From Taishania sp045629585 (GTDB lineage Bacteria > Bacteroidota > Bacteroidia > Flavobacteriales_D > Crocinitomicaceae): DNA of 64,000 nucleotides. The stretch is from contig JAZQRM010000048.1 of the NCBI GenBank assembly GCA_045629585.1, forward strand, positions 1-64,000. The letters run 5' to 3'. The position numbers were made by a program, and so were the translations under genes. Shown one piece after another: positions 34,431 to 43,585 of this stretch (within the stretch, counting starts at the first letter, position 1; every line of letters begins with the position of its first letter). Under the pieces are notes generated by a model. The model was not told where the DNA came from. It saw nothing but the letters and a program-made list of their open reading frames with translations, and did no database searches.

Positions 34431-37400
34431 TTATTTTCCGTGACACTGCTTGTATTTCTTTCCGCTTCCACAAGGACATAAGTCATTGCGTCCAATACGA
34501 TCTTCTGCAACTGCAGGAGCTTGTTTGGGTTGCTGAATTGAATTTTCAATAGCTTGTTGATATCCTTGGCTACCTTCTAATTCTTCTGTATTTGTATGCT
34601 GATTTGCGTAATGATCTTCAATAACAATGTTTTTTGATGCTTGAGGCGCTTGCTCAACGTAGATATCCATTTTAATTAATAGTTCAATAGATTCTTTGTT
34701 CAATCTCTTTAACATTGATCGGAATAACTCAAATGACTCCAATTTATAAACTAAAAGTGGGTCTTTTTGTTCGTATTGAGCATTGTTTACAGCTGAACGT
34801 AAATCATCCATTTCCCGTAAATGCTCTTTCCATTCATTGTCAATCATTCCTAAAAGAATCGCTTTTTCAATTTCTTTAGGAATACTATTTCCTTCCGTTT
34901 GCTGTGCTTCTTCTAGGTTTATTCCAACTTGCATCATACGACGTCCATCTGTTAAAGGAACAGACATCATTGTGTATCTGCCAGGTTCATTTGTCAAAAC
35001 CTGATTAACCTGTGGCATACACATTGCAATTAGACGTTCATTTTTACGTTTGTAAGCACGTAAAATTGACATGTATACTTTTTCTGTTAAAGTAACTTGA
35101 TCGATTGATTTGAATTCCGATTCTTCAACCGGTGCTGAAATTCCAAAATCGCGCATTAGTTCGTGATCAAAAGCAGCATAATCACCTTTGTAATGGTTGT
35201 TAACGCTTGCTTCGGCTGAACCATAGAACATGTTATCAACATCTACATCCAAACGTTCACCAAACAATGCGTTTCTACGTTTTTTGTAAATCGCTTTACG
35301 TTGAGCATTCATAACGTCATCGTATTCCAATAAACGTTTACGCATTCCGAAGTTATTTTCTTCTACTTTTTTCTGTGCTCTTTCGATAGATTTAGAAACG
35401 CTAGAGTGAGTAATAACTTCTCCTTCTTTGAGTCCCATCATATCCATGATTTTAGCAATACGCTCAGAACCGAACTTACGCATTAAATCATCTTCTAATG
35501 AAACAAAGAATTGAGATGAACCAGTATCTCCTTGACGTCCAGCACGACCACGTAACTGACGGTCAACTCGACGAGAATCGTGGCGTTCTGTCGCGATGAT
35601 TGCTAGACCTCCAGCTTCGTAAACACCTTCTCCTAATTTGATATCCGTACCACGTCCAGCCATGTTTGTTGCAATGGTTACAGCTCCTGGTTTACCTGCT
35701 TCTGCAACAATTTCAGCTTCACGTTGGTGATGTTTTGCATTCAATACTTGATGATTGATTCCTTTCATCTTCAACATTCTGCTAAGTAATTCCGATATTT
35801 CTACAGTTGTTGTACCTACTAATACAGGTCTTCCTTCGCCAACGATGCGTTCTACTTCTTCGATTACGGCAGCAAATTTTTCACGTTGTGTTTTATAAAC
35901 AACATCATGATGATCTAAACGTTGCATAACGCGGTTGGTAGGTATAGATATAACTTCTAATTTATAGATATCCCAAAACTCCTTCGCTTCTGTTTCTGCT
36001 GTTCCTGTCATACCCGCTAATTTGTGGTACATTCGGAAATAGTTTTGCAATGTAATTGTAGCGTAAGTTTGAGTTGCTGCTTCAACAGTTACATTCTCCT
36101 TCGCTTCTAATGCTTGGTGCAAACCATCTGAATAACGACGACCTTCCATGATACGTCCTGTTGACTCATCTACGATTTTGATCTTTCCATCTAATATTAC
36201 ATATTCTACTTCTTTTTCAAAAAGAGTATATGCTTTCAATAATTGAGAAACGGAGTGAATACGTTCTGATTTAATGGAATAATCACGAATTACTTCATCT
36301 TTCTTAGCTTGGAATTCGGATGGATCTTTATATTCTTTTGATAATTGTGCAATTTGAGCTCCGATATCTGGCAGGATAAAGAAATCGTGTTCTTCTGTTC
36401 CTGAAATTAAATCAATCCCTTTGCCCGTTAATTCTATTGTATTGTTTTTTTCATCAATTACAAAAAACAACTCTTTATCAATTTCTGCCATGCGTTTTCC
36501 TTGCTCTTGCATGTAGAAATTTTCAGTCTTTTGTAAGTGAGCTTTAATTCCTGGTTCCGATAAGAATTTAATTAAAGCTTTATTTTTTGGTAAACCACGG
36601 TAAGCACGTAACAAAGCGATTCCACCTTGCTCCAACATTTCTTTACCTTCTTTTTTGTCTTCAAAACCATTTTGGATTACCGTCAATAATTTTTTAGCAT
36701 CAGCAAGCGTTTGGTTTACAAATTTGCGTTGAGCTTCAACAATGTTTTCAACACGTGGTTTCAAAATATGAAATTCGTGCTGATCTCCTTTTGGTGTTGG
36801 TCCAGAAATAATTAGTGGTGTACGAGCGTCATCAATTAAAACTGAATCGACCTCATCTACAATTGCAAAATGATGTTTGGCTTGAACTAATTCCGCTGGA
36901 TTACCTGTCATGTTGTCACGTAAGTAATCGAAACCAAATTCATTATTTGTTCCAAAAGTAATGTCAGCTTTGTAAGCATTTCTTCTTTCAGGTGAATTTG
37001 GACGATGTTTATCAATACAATCTACTTTTAGACCATGAAACTGATACAATGGCCCCATCCATTCCGAATCTCGTTTTGCTAGATAGTCGTTCACGGTAAC
37101 AATGTGTACTCCTTTTCCAGCTAAAGCATTAAGATAAACCGGTAATGTTGCTACTAAGGTTTTACCTTCCCCTGTTTGCATCTCAGCAATTTTCCCAGAG
37201 TGTAATACAGCTCCCCCCATCAACTGAACGTCGTAGTGTGTCATGTTCCATTTTACAGGAGATCCTGCAGCTGTCCACTCACTTAACCATTCAGCAGTAT
37301 CACCATTGATAATAATACCATCTTTTTTGGTAGCTAGTTCACGGTCAAAATCTTGAGCAGTGACAACTAATTTTCCGTTTTCTGACCATCTACGAGCTGT

Positions 37401-37751
37401 TTCTACAACAACAGCAAATGCTGCTGGCATTATATCTTTTAACTCTTCTTCAATTTTGGAATCTATTTCTTTCGTTAAAGCATCTAATTTTTCATAGATA
37501 TCTTCTTTCTCCAAAATAGAAAGTTCTTTTTCTTCTGCTTTATCTTTCAAGTTTGAAATCTCATTTTCTAAGTCAGAGATTGCTTGCTTTATGCGCGTTT
37601 GAAATTCAACCGTTTTTGCTCTTAAGTCATCATCACTCAAGGGAGCGTATTCTATTTGGAAAGCACGTGCTTTATCAATGATTGGTTGATAGGCTTTTCT
37701 GTCCTTTGCGCTCTTATCACCAAATACTTTTTTAAGTAGATCTTGTAACAT
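34431..37751 (-). CDS. secA: Preprotein translocase ATPase SecA
   Basis: A 1106-residue SecA. Visible are MQTGEGKTLVATLPVYL (Walker A), DEVDSVLIDDARTPLIISG (Walker B region), GRGTDIKLGEGV, the helicase motif RQLRGRAGRQGD, and the C-terminal zinc-binding tail CPCGSGKKYKQCHGK. It is about 200 residues longer than the E. coli protein, with insertions near 20-110 and in the second nucleotide-binding part, as is normal in Bacteroidota. It pushes unfolded preproteins through SecYEG at the inner membrane and therefore feeds all signal-peptide proteins here, including the T9SS substrates. It heads a unit with the DUF2520 gene and kdsC. Confidence 0.98.
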   Translation of the reverse strand: MLQDLLKKVFGDKSAKDRKAYQPIIDKARAFQIEYAPLSDDDLRAKTVEFQTRIKQAISDLENEISNLKDKAEEKELSILEKEDIYEKLDALTKEIDSKIEEELKDIMPAAFAVVVETARRWSENGKLVVTAQDFDRELATKKDGIIINGDTAEWLSEWTAAGSPVKWNMTHYDVQLMGGAVLHSGKIAEMQTGEGKTLVATLPVYLNALAGKGVHIVTVNDYLAKRDSEWMGPLYQFHGLKVDCIDKHRPNSPERRNAYKADITFGTNNEFGFDYLRDNMTGNPAELVQAKHHFAIVDEVDSVLIDDARTPLIISGPTPKGDQHEFHILKPRVENIVEAQRKFVNQTLADAKKLLTVIQNGFEDKKEGKEMLEQGGIALLRAYRGLPKNKALIKFLSEPGIKAHLQKTENFYMQEQGKRMAEIDKELFFVIDEKNNTIELTGKGIDLISGTEEHDFFILPDIGAQIAQLSKEYKDPSEFQAKKDEVIRDYSIKSERIHSVSQLLKAYTLFEKEVEYVILDGKIKIVDESTGRIMEGRRYSDGLHQALEAKENVTVEAATQTYATITLQNYFRMYHKLAGMTGTAETEAKEFWDIYKLEVISIPTNRVMQRLDHHDVVYKTQREKFAAVIEEVERIVGEGRPVLVGTTTVEISELLSRMLKMKGINHQVLNAKHHQREAEIVAEAGKPGAVTIATNMAGRGTDIKLGEGVYEAGGLAIIATERHDSRRVDRQLRGRAGRQGDTGSSQFFVSLEDDLMRKFGSERIAKIMDMMGLKEGEVITHSSVSKSIERAQKKVEENNFGMRKRLLEYDDVMNAQRKAIYKKRRNALFGERLDVDVDNMFYGSAEASVNNHYKGDYAAFDHELMRDFGISAPVEESEFKSIDQVTLTEKVYMSILRAYKRKNERLIAMCMPQVNQVLTNEPGRYTMMSVPLTDGRRMMQVGINLEEAQQTEGNSIPKEIEKAILLGMIDNEWKEHLREMDDLRSAVNNAQYEQKDPLLVYKLESFELFRSMLKRLNKESIELLIKMDIYVEQAPQASKNIVIEDHYANQHTNTEELEGSQGYQQAIENSIQQPKQAPAVAEDRIGRNDLCPCGSGKKYKQCHGK

Positions 37752-37776
37752 TTATATCAATAAATTATTGGAAGTT

Positions 37777-37784
37777 CAAATTTA
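37777..37784 (-). promoter_or_regulatory. Candidate -7 box before secA
   Basis: On the minus strand this reads TAAATTTG, an exact TAnnTTTG, 25 bases before the secA start codon. No clear -33 TTG. Confidence 0.5.
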
Positions 37785-37987
37785 AAATAATTCATTACTT
37801 CCTTTGTACGTAATTTGAGGTTTTTTTACTTTTTTTAGCTAAAATCAAGCCATTTTTACTTTTAAGCCATTTTGGCGTGTTTTTATCTCATTTCTAGTTA
37901 TTAACATTTAATTGGTGGTTATTAACAATTTTCTGTAACCTTTCATTTTTTCTTCCGTAAACCCTCAATAGTTTTAACTAAATTATT

Positions 37988-38986
37988 ATGCGAGTAGTAG
38001 TATTATGTTTTGTTTTATTTGGTTTGTATTCAACGTGTTGGGCGAATAAGCCAATGTCAAAATCAGAGTATATTGATAAATGGAAATCTGTCGCTATTCA
38101 GGAGATGATTACGCACAAGATTCCTGCAAGTATCACTTTAGCACAAGGGATATTGGAATCAGGGAACGGAAATTCTGACTTGGCACAAAAAGCGAATAAT
38201 CATTTTGGCATAAAATGTCATACTTGGACGGGGGCAACTTATTTTAAGGATGATGATAAGAAGGATGAATGTTTTCGTAAATACTCGAGAGCAGATCAGT
38301 CTTATGCTGATCATAGTGACTTTTTGAAGAAGCAGCGCTACGCGAATTTATTTTTGTTAAATAGCAAAGATTATAAGGGTTGGGCGAAAGGATTGAAAGA
38401 TGCAGGTTATGCTACTAATCCAAAATACGCTCAGTTGTTAATAGATTTGATTGAGCAAAATAAACTATATGAGTTGGATGACTTAGCAACTTCTAAGCAA
38501 GCAAGCGTACTCGCGAAAAAAGAAGGAAAGGAAGAGGTGAAGAGTCCAACTAATGCCAAAGAACAGAAAGGATTGTTTGGGAAGAAGTCAACAAATACTT
38601 CTGTTAAGAATCAGGAGGTAGTTGTTACTGTTGGAGGGAGCAGTACGAATGAAGTCTTTACACGTGCCAACAGAGTTAAGTATGTTATTGCTAAAAAAGG
38701 TGATACTTATTATAAAATTGCAGAGCAATTTGGAATGACCTTGCGCCAGTTACAAAGTTACAATGACGTTAATAAGGTTAATGTTGTTTTGAAAGAAGGA
38801 GATGTGGTAAATATTTTCCCGAAACGTTCAAAAGGTAAGGTCGATTCAATTATAGTTAAAAATGATATGACCTATTACCAAATTGCACAACAAGAAGGGG
38901 TTAAGTTAAAAACTATCTTGGATAAAAACATTGGTTCTGAAGCTCTTCAGATAGCCAAAAAGGGAACTAAAGTTTTACTTCGATAG
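37988..38986 (+). CDS. Secreted N-acetylglucosaminidase with two LysM domains
   Basis: A 332-residue protein with a signal peptide (MRVVVLCFVLFGLYSTCWA). A glucosaminidase domain follows (about 25-158), with the catalytic Glu in AQGILESGNGNSDLA, FGIKCHTW, and the closing YATNPKYAQLLIDLI. A Lys/Ser-rich linker leads to two LysM modules (about 230-278, KGDTYYKIAEQFG; about 287-332, NDMTYYQIAQQEG). It should bind and cleave peptidoglycan between N-acetylglucosamine and N-acetylmuramic acid in the periplasm, in daughter-cell separation or wall turnover. Single gene with its own terminator. Confidence 0.92.
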   Translation: MRVVVLCFVLFGLYSTCWANKPMSKSEYIDKWKSVAIQEMITHKIPASITLAQGILESGNGNSDLAQKANNHFGIKCHTWTGATYFKDDDKKDECFRKYSRADQSYADHSDFLKKQRYANLFLLNSKDYKGWAKGLKDAGYATNPKYAQLLIDLIEQNKLYELDDLATSKQASVLAKKEGKEEVKSPTNAKEQKGLFGKKSTNTSVKNQEVVVTVGGSSTNEVFTRANRVKYVIAKKGDTYYKIAEQFGMTLRQLQSYNDVNKVNVVLKEGDVVNIFPKRSKGKVDSIIVKNDMTYYQIAQQEGVKLKTILDKNIGSEALQIAKKGTKVLLR

Positions 38987-39028
38987 AACGACATATCTGT
39001 TGAAGTATTTAGTTTGTTGTTGTTTGTT

Positions 39029-39057
39029 AACCCTTCCTCGGAAGGGTTTTCTTTTTT
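39029..39057 (+). terminator. Rho-independent terminator
   Basis: An 8-bp GC-rich stem (39029-39036 with 39041-39048), tight four-base loop and T-rich tail to 39057, downstream of the glucosaminidase gene. Confidence 0.88.
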
Positions 39058-39080
39058 AGTAGGATTTCAATAATATTTTT

Positions 39081-39088
39081 TATATTTG
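39081..39088 (+). promoter_or_regulatory. Candidate -7 box before the helical-repeat gene
   Basis: TATATTTG is an exact TAnnTTTG, 57 bases before the start codon at 39146. No -33 TTG at normal spacing. Confidence 0.4.
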
Positions 39089-39145
39089 GCTTATATCAAA
39101 ACAGATATTGTCTTCATATTGCCTCTTAAAATTTCAATTTAAGCT

Positions 39146-40675
39146 ATGAAACCCTCAATCGAATTATTCAAATTAATTAAGTCTTTAACGAAATCTGAAA
39201 AACGATTTTTTAAGTTAACATCGTCCTTGCAGGCAGGGGAGAAGAATTATCTCAAAATCTTTGATTTTATAGATAGCCAGTATGAATACGATGAAGAGAT
39301 GTTAAAGGAACATTTTATTGAAGAAACGTTTGTTAAACATTTACCTTCAGAAAAAAACCATCTGTATAAGCTTATTCTTAAGAGTTTGCGTGCTTTTTAT
39401 GGCGAGGATTCTTTGAGTAGTATTATTAAGCAAGAATTAAAAAATATCGAAATTCTCTATAATAAAGCGCTTTTTAAAGAATGTGAGAAGTTTGTACATA
39501 AGGCAAAGAAATTATGTATTGAAGGGGAGAAGTTTTATTATCACACCGATGTATTGGCTTGGGAAAAAAGATTAATGGATGAAGCATTGGAGCATGGGGT
39601 TTTCTCCGATGATCTAGAGCAGTTAATACGTGAAGAAGAAGAGGTCGTTGATAAATTAAGGAATTTGGCCGAATATCAATTGGTTTATTCTCGGATTAAT
39701 TTAATTTATCGTTCGGGAGGATTTACACGAACACCAGAAGAGGAACAGATGGTTGAAGAAATAGCAAATCACCACCTTATAAAAGGGAAGAATACCGCTC
39801 TTTCAGTTCGAGCAACTTCCATTTGTTACTATATTAAAGGACTTTGTGCAGCAACAGTAAATAATTATCAAGATAGTTACCAGTTTTTTAATAGAACGCG
39901 TCAAGTTCTGGATCAAAATCCTGTAATTAAAGCTGATTTACCTCAACGATATATTACCACTTTGACTTATTTATTGAGGTGTTATATTGATAGTAGAGAT
40001 TTTGTAAATGCGGAAAAATTGATCAATGATTTGACAGCCCTTAGCGGAACAAAAGGTTTTAATAATATAAATTCTGAAGTAAAGATTTTATCCCAATCTG
40101 CTTTGTTGAAGTTATTAATGTTACAACGAAAAGGTGATTTTGACGCTAGTTTAAAGGAGGTGGATAAGATTCGTGATTTAATGATTGGCTATGAAGATGT
40201 GTTGAGCAAAGAGCAAAAAATGTCTTTCTTATATTATAAAGCTGTTTCTTATTTTGCAGTTGGTGACTATAAGCGAGCTTTGGTATTAGTCAATGAGGTA
40301 TTGAATGATAATGAACAAAATCTAAGAAAGGATATTTACAATTTTGCTAGAATTTTAAATCTAATCATTCATTATGAATTAGAAAATTATGATTTCATAG
40401 AATATATTATTAAGTCTTTGAGTCGATATCTAAATAAACAAGAACGTAAACAAGAAACAGAATTCGTATTTGTTAAGACGATTCGAAAACTCGCAAAGAC
40501 ACCAAACCAGTTGGAATGTAATCAATTGTTAGAAGGCTTGAAAAAACAGTTAATTATTCTTTTTGAAGATAAACATGAAAGAGTAGTACTTGAGTTTTTT
40601 GATGTAATGGCTTGGGTTGATGCAAAGATTAATCGCACAAGTTATATTGAAGAGGTTCAAAAAAACAATTTATAG
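39146..40675 (+). CDS. Large helical-repeat (TPR-like) cytoplasmic protein of unknown function
   Basis: A 509-residue, nearly all-helical protein without signal peptide or membrane segment. The start (MKPSIELFKLIKSLTKSEKRFFKL) is a pattern I have seen in Bacteroidota proteins annotated only as hypothetical. Later parts show helix pairs with TPR-like spacing (AVSYFAVGDYKRALVLVNEVL, about residues 365-390). It probably acts as a protein-protein scaffold, but no partner is suggested by the neighbours. It has its own promoter region after a terminator and is convergent with the FadL-type gene. Confidence 0.78.
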   Translation: MKPSIELFKLIKSLTKSEKRFFKLTSSLQAGEKNYLKIFDFIDSQYEYDEEMLKEHFIEETFVKHLPSEKNHLYKLILKSLRAFYGEDSLSSIIKQELKNIEILYNKALFKECEKFVHKAKKLCIEGEKFYYHTDVLAWEKRLMDEALEHGVFSDDLEQLIREEEEVVDKLRNLAEYQLVYSRINLIYRSGGFTRTPEEEQMVEEIANHHLIKGKNTALSVRATSICYYIKGLCAATVNNYQDSYQFFNRTRQVLDQNPVIKADLPQRYITTLTYLLRCYIDSRDFVNAEKLINDLTALSGTKGFNNINSEVKILSQSALLKLLMLQRKGDFDASLKEVDKIRDLMIGYEDVLSKEQKMSFLYYKAVSYFAVGDYKRALVLVNEVLNDNEQNLRKDIYNFARILNLIIHYELENYDFIEYIIKSLSRYLNKQERKQETEFVFVKTIRKLAKTPNQLECNQLLEGLKKQLIILFEDKHERVVLEFFDVMAWVDAKINRTSYIEEVQKNNL

Positions 40676-40688
40676 CTAAAGTAATATG

Positions 40689-40738
40689 TTTAGTCCTAGA
40701 TCATAATGCTTAGTATTCATTGCTAACCTAGGACTAAA
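40689..40738. repeat. Inverted repeat between convergent genes
   Basis: Perfect 11-bp arms (40689-40699, TTTAGTCCTAG; 40728-40738) around 28 bases. Downstream of the plus-strand stop there are A, not T, so it is not a standard terminator in that direction. On the minus strand it follows no T run either. Confidence 0.55.
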
Positions 40739-40748
40739 AATTAAGTGA

Positions 40749-42212
40749 TTAGAAGTGTATGTTAAAGGTAAATACAACTTGATTTGCCACAGTGGTTACA
40801 TCGGCGGTATTGCTATTGACAAATAAGTAATTTGTTCGATTCATTGTTCTACCTGAATAAGCGAGGTCAATAGAAATATTATTTTTCTTGTACCCCAAAC
40901 CAGCACTGTATCCAAAATCAGGTTCATTGTCAACAAGTTCTATCTTTTTGTAGGCAGGGGAGTACATACTAAATCCTGCTCGGATAAAAATCTTTTGTTG
41001 AATGTTGTATTCAGCTCCGATTCTTAAATTCACGGCCTGTGACAATCTTTCTTTGGCATTCTGATTTTCCAAGTTGAAATTGTAAGACGTAACGGTCGGA
41101 TCATTTGAACTTCTTAATCTTCCCATTGAATAGGCTATATAGTCGAGATCCGCATTTATTGTGGCACGCATACCAATTTGGTAGGAAGCTGAAACACCAA
41201 CCTTTAAGGGTGTAATCATACGGTATTTATAAGATCCTTCTGGTACGTTTTGAGGTTGTACAACTTTGGTTGAATCTGCAAAATAGGTAACCATGTTCGC
41301 TGACCAATTATCTTTTAATCGGAGGAAAGTAGGTGTGTGAAAAGAGGCTCCAACTCGAAAGCGATCTGATATAAGATAGATAACTCCAATCTTCCCATTG
41401 AAACCTGTCCCTTGTGTTTTTAAATTATATTGGTATTCAAAACCTCTGAAAATGGTGTTGTTTGTGACTGTCATCATTTCACGATGAACGTAATTCTGTT
41501 CATATTTATAGTCACGAAGGTTTAAACTAAATCCCCAATAAAGTTTGTTCATATAGTTTCGCGAGTGATTATAATAGAATTCATTTACCCCACCTGTTTT
41601 TATATATGTACGTTTCATCGCCATGTCACCTTCATTTAGGTAAGACAAATATTGTCCTTCATCGTAGTCGTAATCTAATGCCCATGTTTCATAGGCTAGT
41701 GCTGTAGAAAAAGGAAACGCATTGTAGATGTTCGAAGGTTCGATTCCAGCAGCTTGTCCCATAAATCCTTCTAGTAAACTTGGGAATTGTTGACCTTCTA
41801 TTATTAATCTTTGGTTAAAATTCGTAATACGGTTGTATCCAAATGCATTTTGAGCAAATACTCCACCTTTATTTTTTCTTGATAGGTCCTTTACTAAAAC
41901 GATATGAATACTAGGGACTGTGAATTTTGAAATATTAGCTTTAGTTGTTTGCCCAACAAATTCAGATGTGGATGAATTTATGTTTGCTCCGGCAGTTATT
42001 GAAAAGACATTAGAGGAAAAGCGTCCGTTTGCCGCAGGGTTTATTTGAGCTGCGCTTACATCGGCTCCCATTGCTCCCATTGCTCCACTCATGGCTTGAA
42101 ATCGAGCGGAACCACCGTGATAAAGCTTAGATGCATTAAAAATGTCTTCGTCTGTTTGAGCGAAAGAAGTAAAGCCTAATCCAACGATTAGGCTCAAAAG
42201 TATTTTTTTCAT
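40749..42212 (-). CDS. OmpP1/FadL-family outer-membrane transport protein
   Basis: A 487-residue protein with a signal peptide (MKKILLSLIVGLGFTSFAQ). The N-terminal hatch-like segment has the family hallmark of small residues and Asn-Pro (ARFQAMSGAMGAMGADVSAAQINPAANGRFSSNVFS). Many barrel strands follow, ending VANQVVFTFNIHF with a terminal Phe. FadL-type proteins let hydrophobic compounds such as fatty acids or aromatic hydrocarbons cross the outer membrane. It follows the Tyr/Gly-rich lipoprotein gene by 29 bases on the same strand, so the two are likely co-transcribed. The ligand is unknown. Confidence 0.9.
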   Translation of the reverse strand: MKKILLSLIVGLGFTSFAQTDEDIFNASKLYHGGSARFQAMSGAMGAMGADVSAAQINPAANGRFSSNVFSITAGANINSSTSEFVGQTTKANISKFTVPSIHIVLVKDLSRKNKGGVFAQNAFGYNRITNFNQRLIIEGQQFPSLLEGFMGQAAGIEPSNIYNAFPFSTALAYETWALDYDYDEGQYLSYLNEGDMAMKRTYIKTGGVNEFYYNHSRNYMNKLYWGFSLNLRDYKYEQNYVHREMMTVTNNTIFRGFEYQYNLKTQGTGFNGKIGVIYLISDRFRVGASFHTPTFLRLKDNWSANMVTYFADSTKVVQPQNVPEGSYKYRMITPLKVGVSASYQIGMRATINADLDYIAYSMGRLRSSNDPTVTSYNFNLENQNAKERLSQAVNLRIGAEYNIQQKIFIRAGFSMYSPAYKKIELVDNEPDFGYSAGLGYKKNNISIDLAYSGRTMNRTNYLFVNSNTADVTTVANQVVFTFNIHF

Positions 42213-42241
42213 TTGAAGTCAAATATACGATTTAGCTACTA

Positions 42242-43480
42242 TTATCTTCGTCCTCCACCAATTGATCCTCCACCAATTGATCCTCCACTAGTATTTCCTA
42301 CAGAACCTCTTGATGGTGATGGAGAGGATGTAGCTGGACTAGTCGTTCTTGAGGGGCTAGAATAAGTAGGCTGTGAAGGTCTAGAATAGTTATTGTCATT
42401 TGATCGAGTTGGTGTTCCTATCGGATTACCAGTTCTCGACGGTTGTGTGGTTGAATTACGTAATGTTTCAGTGCTAGGACGTGTATTTTCTATTTGTCCT
42501 TTTGATGGTGTGGTACGGTAATCGTTATTTGACGGCGAAGGGATTCTGTCGTTACTCAAAGTGCTTCGTGTTGGAGCTGATACGCCTTGGTTACGAATGT
42601 CCTGTGTAGTTGGTCTCGTAGATATATTTTCTCGAACGCCCGTACTTATACGATCAGAACTAATTCTTTCAGAATTTGAAATAGATTGACGAGTTGTTGG
42701 AGTTGCCACTTCAGTTCTTCGCCCTGCACCTTGTTTTTCAGGAGCTGTTGTTGGAACAGTTGCTGATTTTAATCCTCCTGTTTCTCCACGTGTACCTGTG
42801 TTAACTGTACCCATTGACGAACCTCTTGGTCCACTGTATTGATTGGAAGGTTTGTTGTTTGATGGGTAGTTGCCGGCTGGACCGTTTCCATAGTTACCTC
42901 CGTGACCATAATTCCCGCCATAACCATAGTTACCACCGTAGCCATAATTTCCTCCATAACCATAACCACCTAGTCCATAATTAGGATAGTAACCCATTCC
43001 ATAATAGGGATTACCCATCCCGTAGTAGGGGTTGTATCCGTAGTAAGGGTTGTATCCGTAGTAAGGGGAGTAACCGTAGTAAGGGGAGTAACCGTAATAT
43101 GGGTTGTACCCGTAAGCCCCCATCCCGTAGTAATTAGGACGATATCCAAAACCGATTGAAGAACCATATCCCATCCCACCCATTCCGTAGCCAAACATGA
43201 CGCTTGTTGACATACGCATACGTGGGGGTGCCATGGATGACGAACCACTTAGACTAGAAGAGTTTGTGTTTGCGTAAACTTGTCGGTCGTTAGAGTTTCC
43301 GGTTTTTCTATCCTTAAATGCTGCATATGAAGTTTCATCGGTAGTTGATTCACCAATTGCTACCTCACTTGATCTTACTCGGTAAGCATCATCGTAAGTG
43401 AAATCTTTTGTTGTAGAACAAGAATGCAACAATAAAAGACCAAACGTTCCGATTAAAAATTGATAACTTTTCATATTCAC
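42242..43480 (-). CDS. Tyr/Gly-repeat lipoprotein with low-complexity Ser/Thr/Pro-rich tail
   Basis: A 412-residue lipoprotein (FGLLLLHSCSTTKDF, Cys near residue 21). A start at the second ATG (43474) is equally possible. Residues about 95-200 are tandem repeats: first five hexamers of the form PYYGYS/PYYGYN, then four of YGGNYG. The tail (about 205-400) is rich in Ser, Thr, Pro, Arg and Asn with little predicted structure and ends with two copies of SIGGG and RR. No domain is recognised. It may be a surface-exposed or periplasmic polymer-like protein. It lies upstream of and in the same unit as the FadL-type gene. Confidence 0.75.
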   Translation of the reverse strand: MNMKSYQFLIGTFGLLLLHSCSTTKDFTYDDAYRVRSSEVAIGESTTDETSYAAFKDRKTGNSNDRQVYANTNSSSLSGSSSMAPPRMRMSTSVMFGYGMGGMGYGSSIGFGYRPNYYGMGAYGYNPYYGYSPYYGYSPYYGYNPYYGYNPYYGMGNPYYGMGYYPNYGLGGYGYGGNYGYGGNYGYGGNYGHGGNYGNGPAGNYPSNNKPSNQYSGPRGSSMGTVNTGTRGETGGLKSATVPTTAPEKQGAGRRTEVATPTTRQSISNSERISSDRISTGVRENISTRPTTQDIRNQGVSAPTRSTLSNDRIPSPSNNDYRTTPSKGQIENTRPSTETLRNSTTQPSRTGNPIGTPTRSNDNNYSRPSQPTYSSPSRTTSPATSSPSPSRGSVGNTSGGSIGGGSIGGGRR

Positions 43481-43515
43481 GAGTTTTGTATTTAACTAAT
43501 ATATACAATTTTCAG

Positions 43516-43523
43516 TACTTTTG
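43516..43523 (+). promoter_or_regulatory. Candidate -7 box before proS
   Basis: TACTTTTG is an exact TAnnTTTG, 62 bases before the proS start. The nearest upstream TTG is 27 bases away, longer than usual. Confidence 0.45.
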
Positions 43524-43585
43524 CATGATAAGTAACAAAAATTGAACCAAATCAATTTGAATTTCAAAAATTAGTATTAAATAAT

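Noticed and set aside
43021..43110. Short tandem DNA repeats that could be taken for a CRISPR array
   Set aside because: The 18-bp units have no unique spacers and translate into the PYYGY protein repeats.
42769..43248. Two long minus-strand frames rich in Met, Val and Thr inside the repeat lipoprotein gene
   Set aside because: They are alternative readings of the repetitive Tyr/Gly codons and contain no plausible domain.
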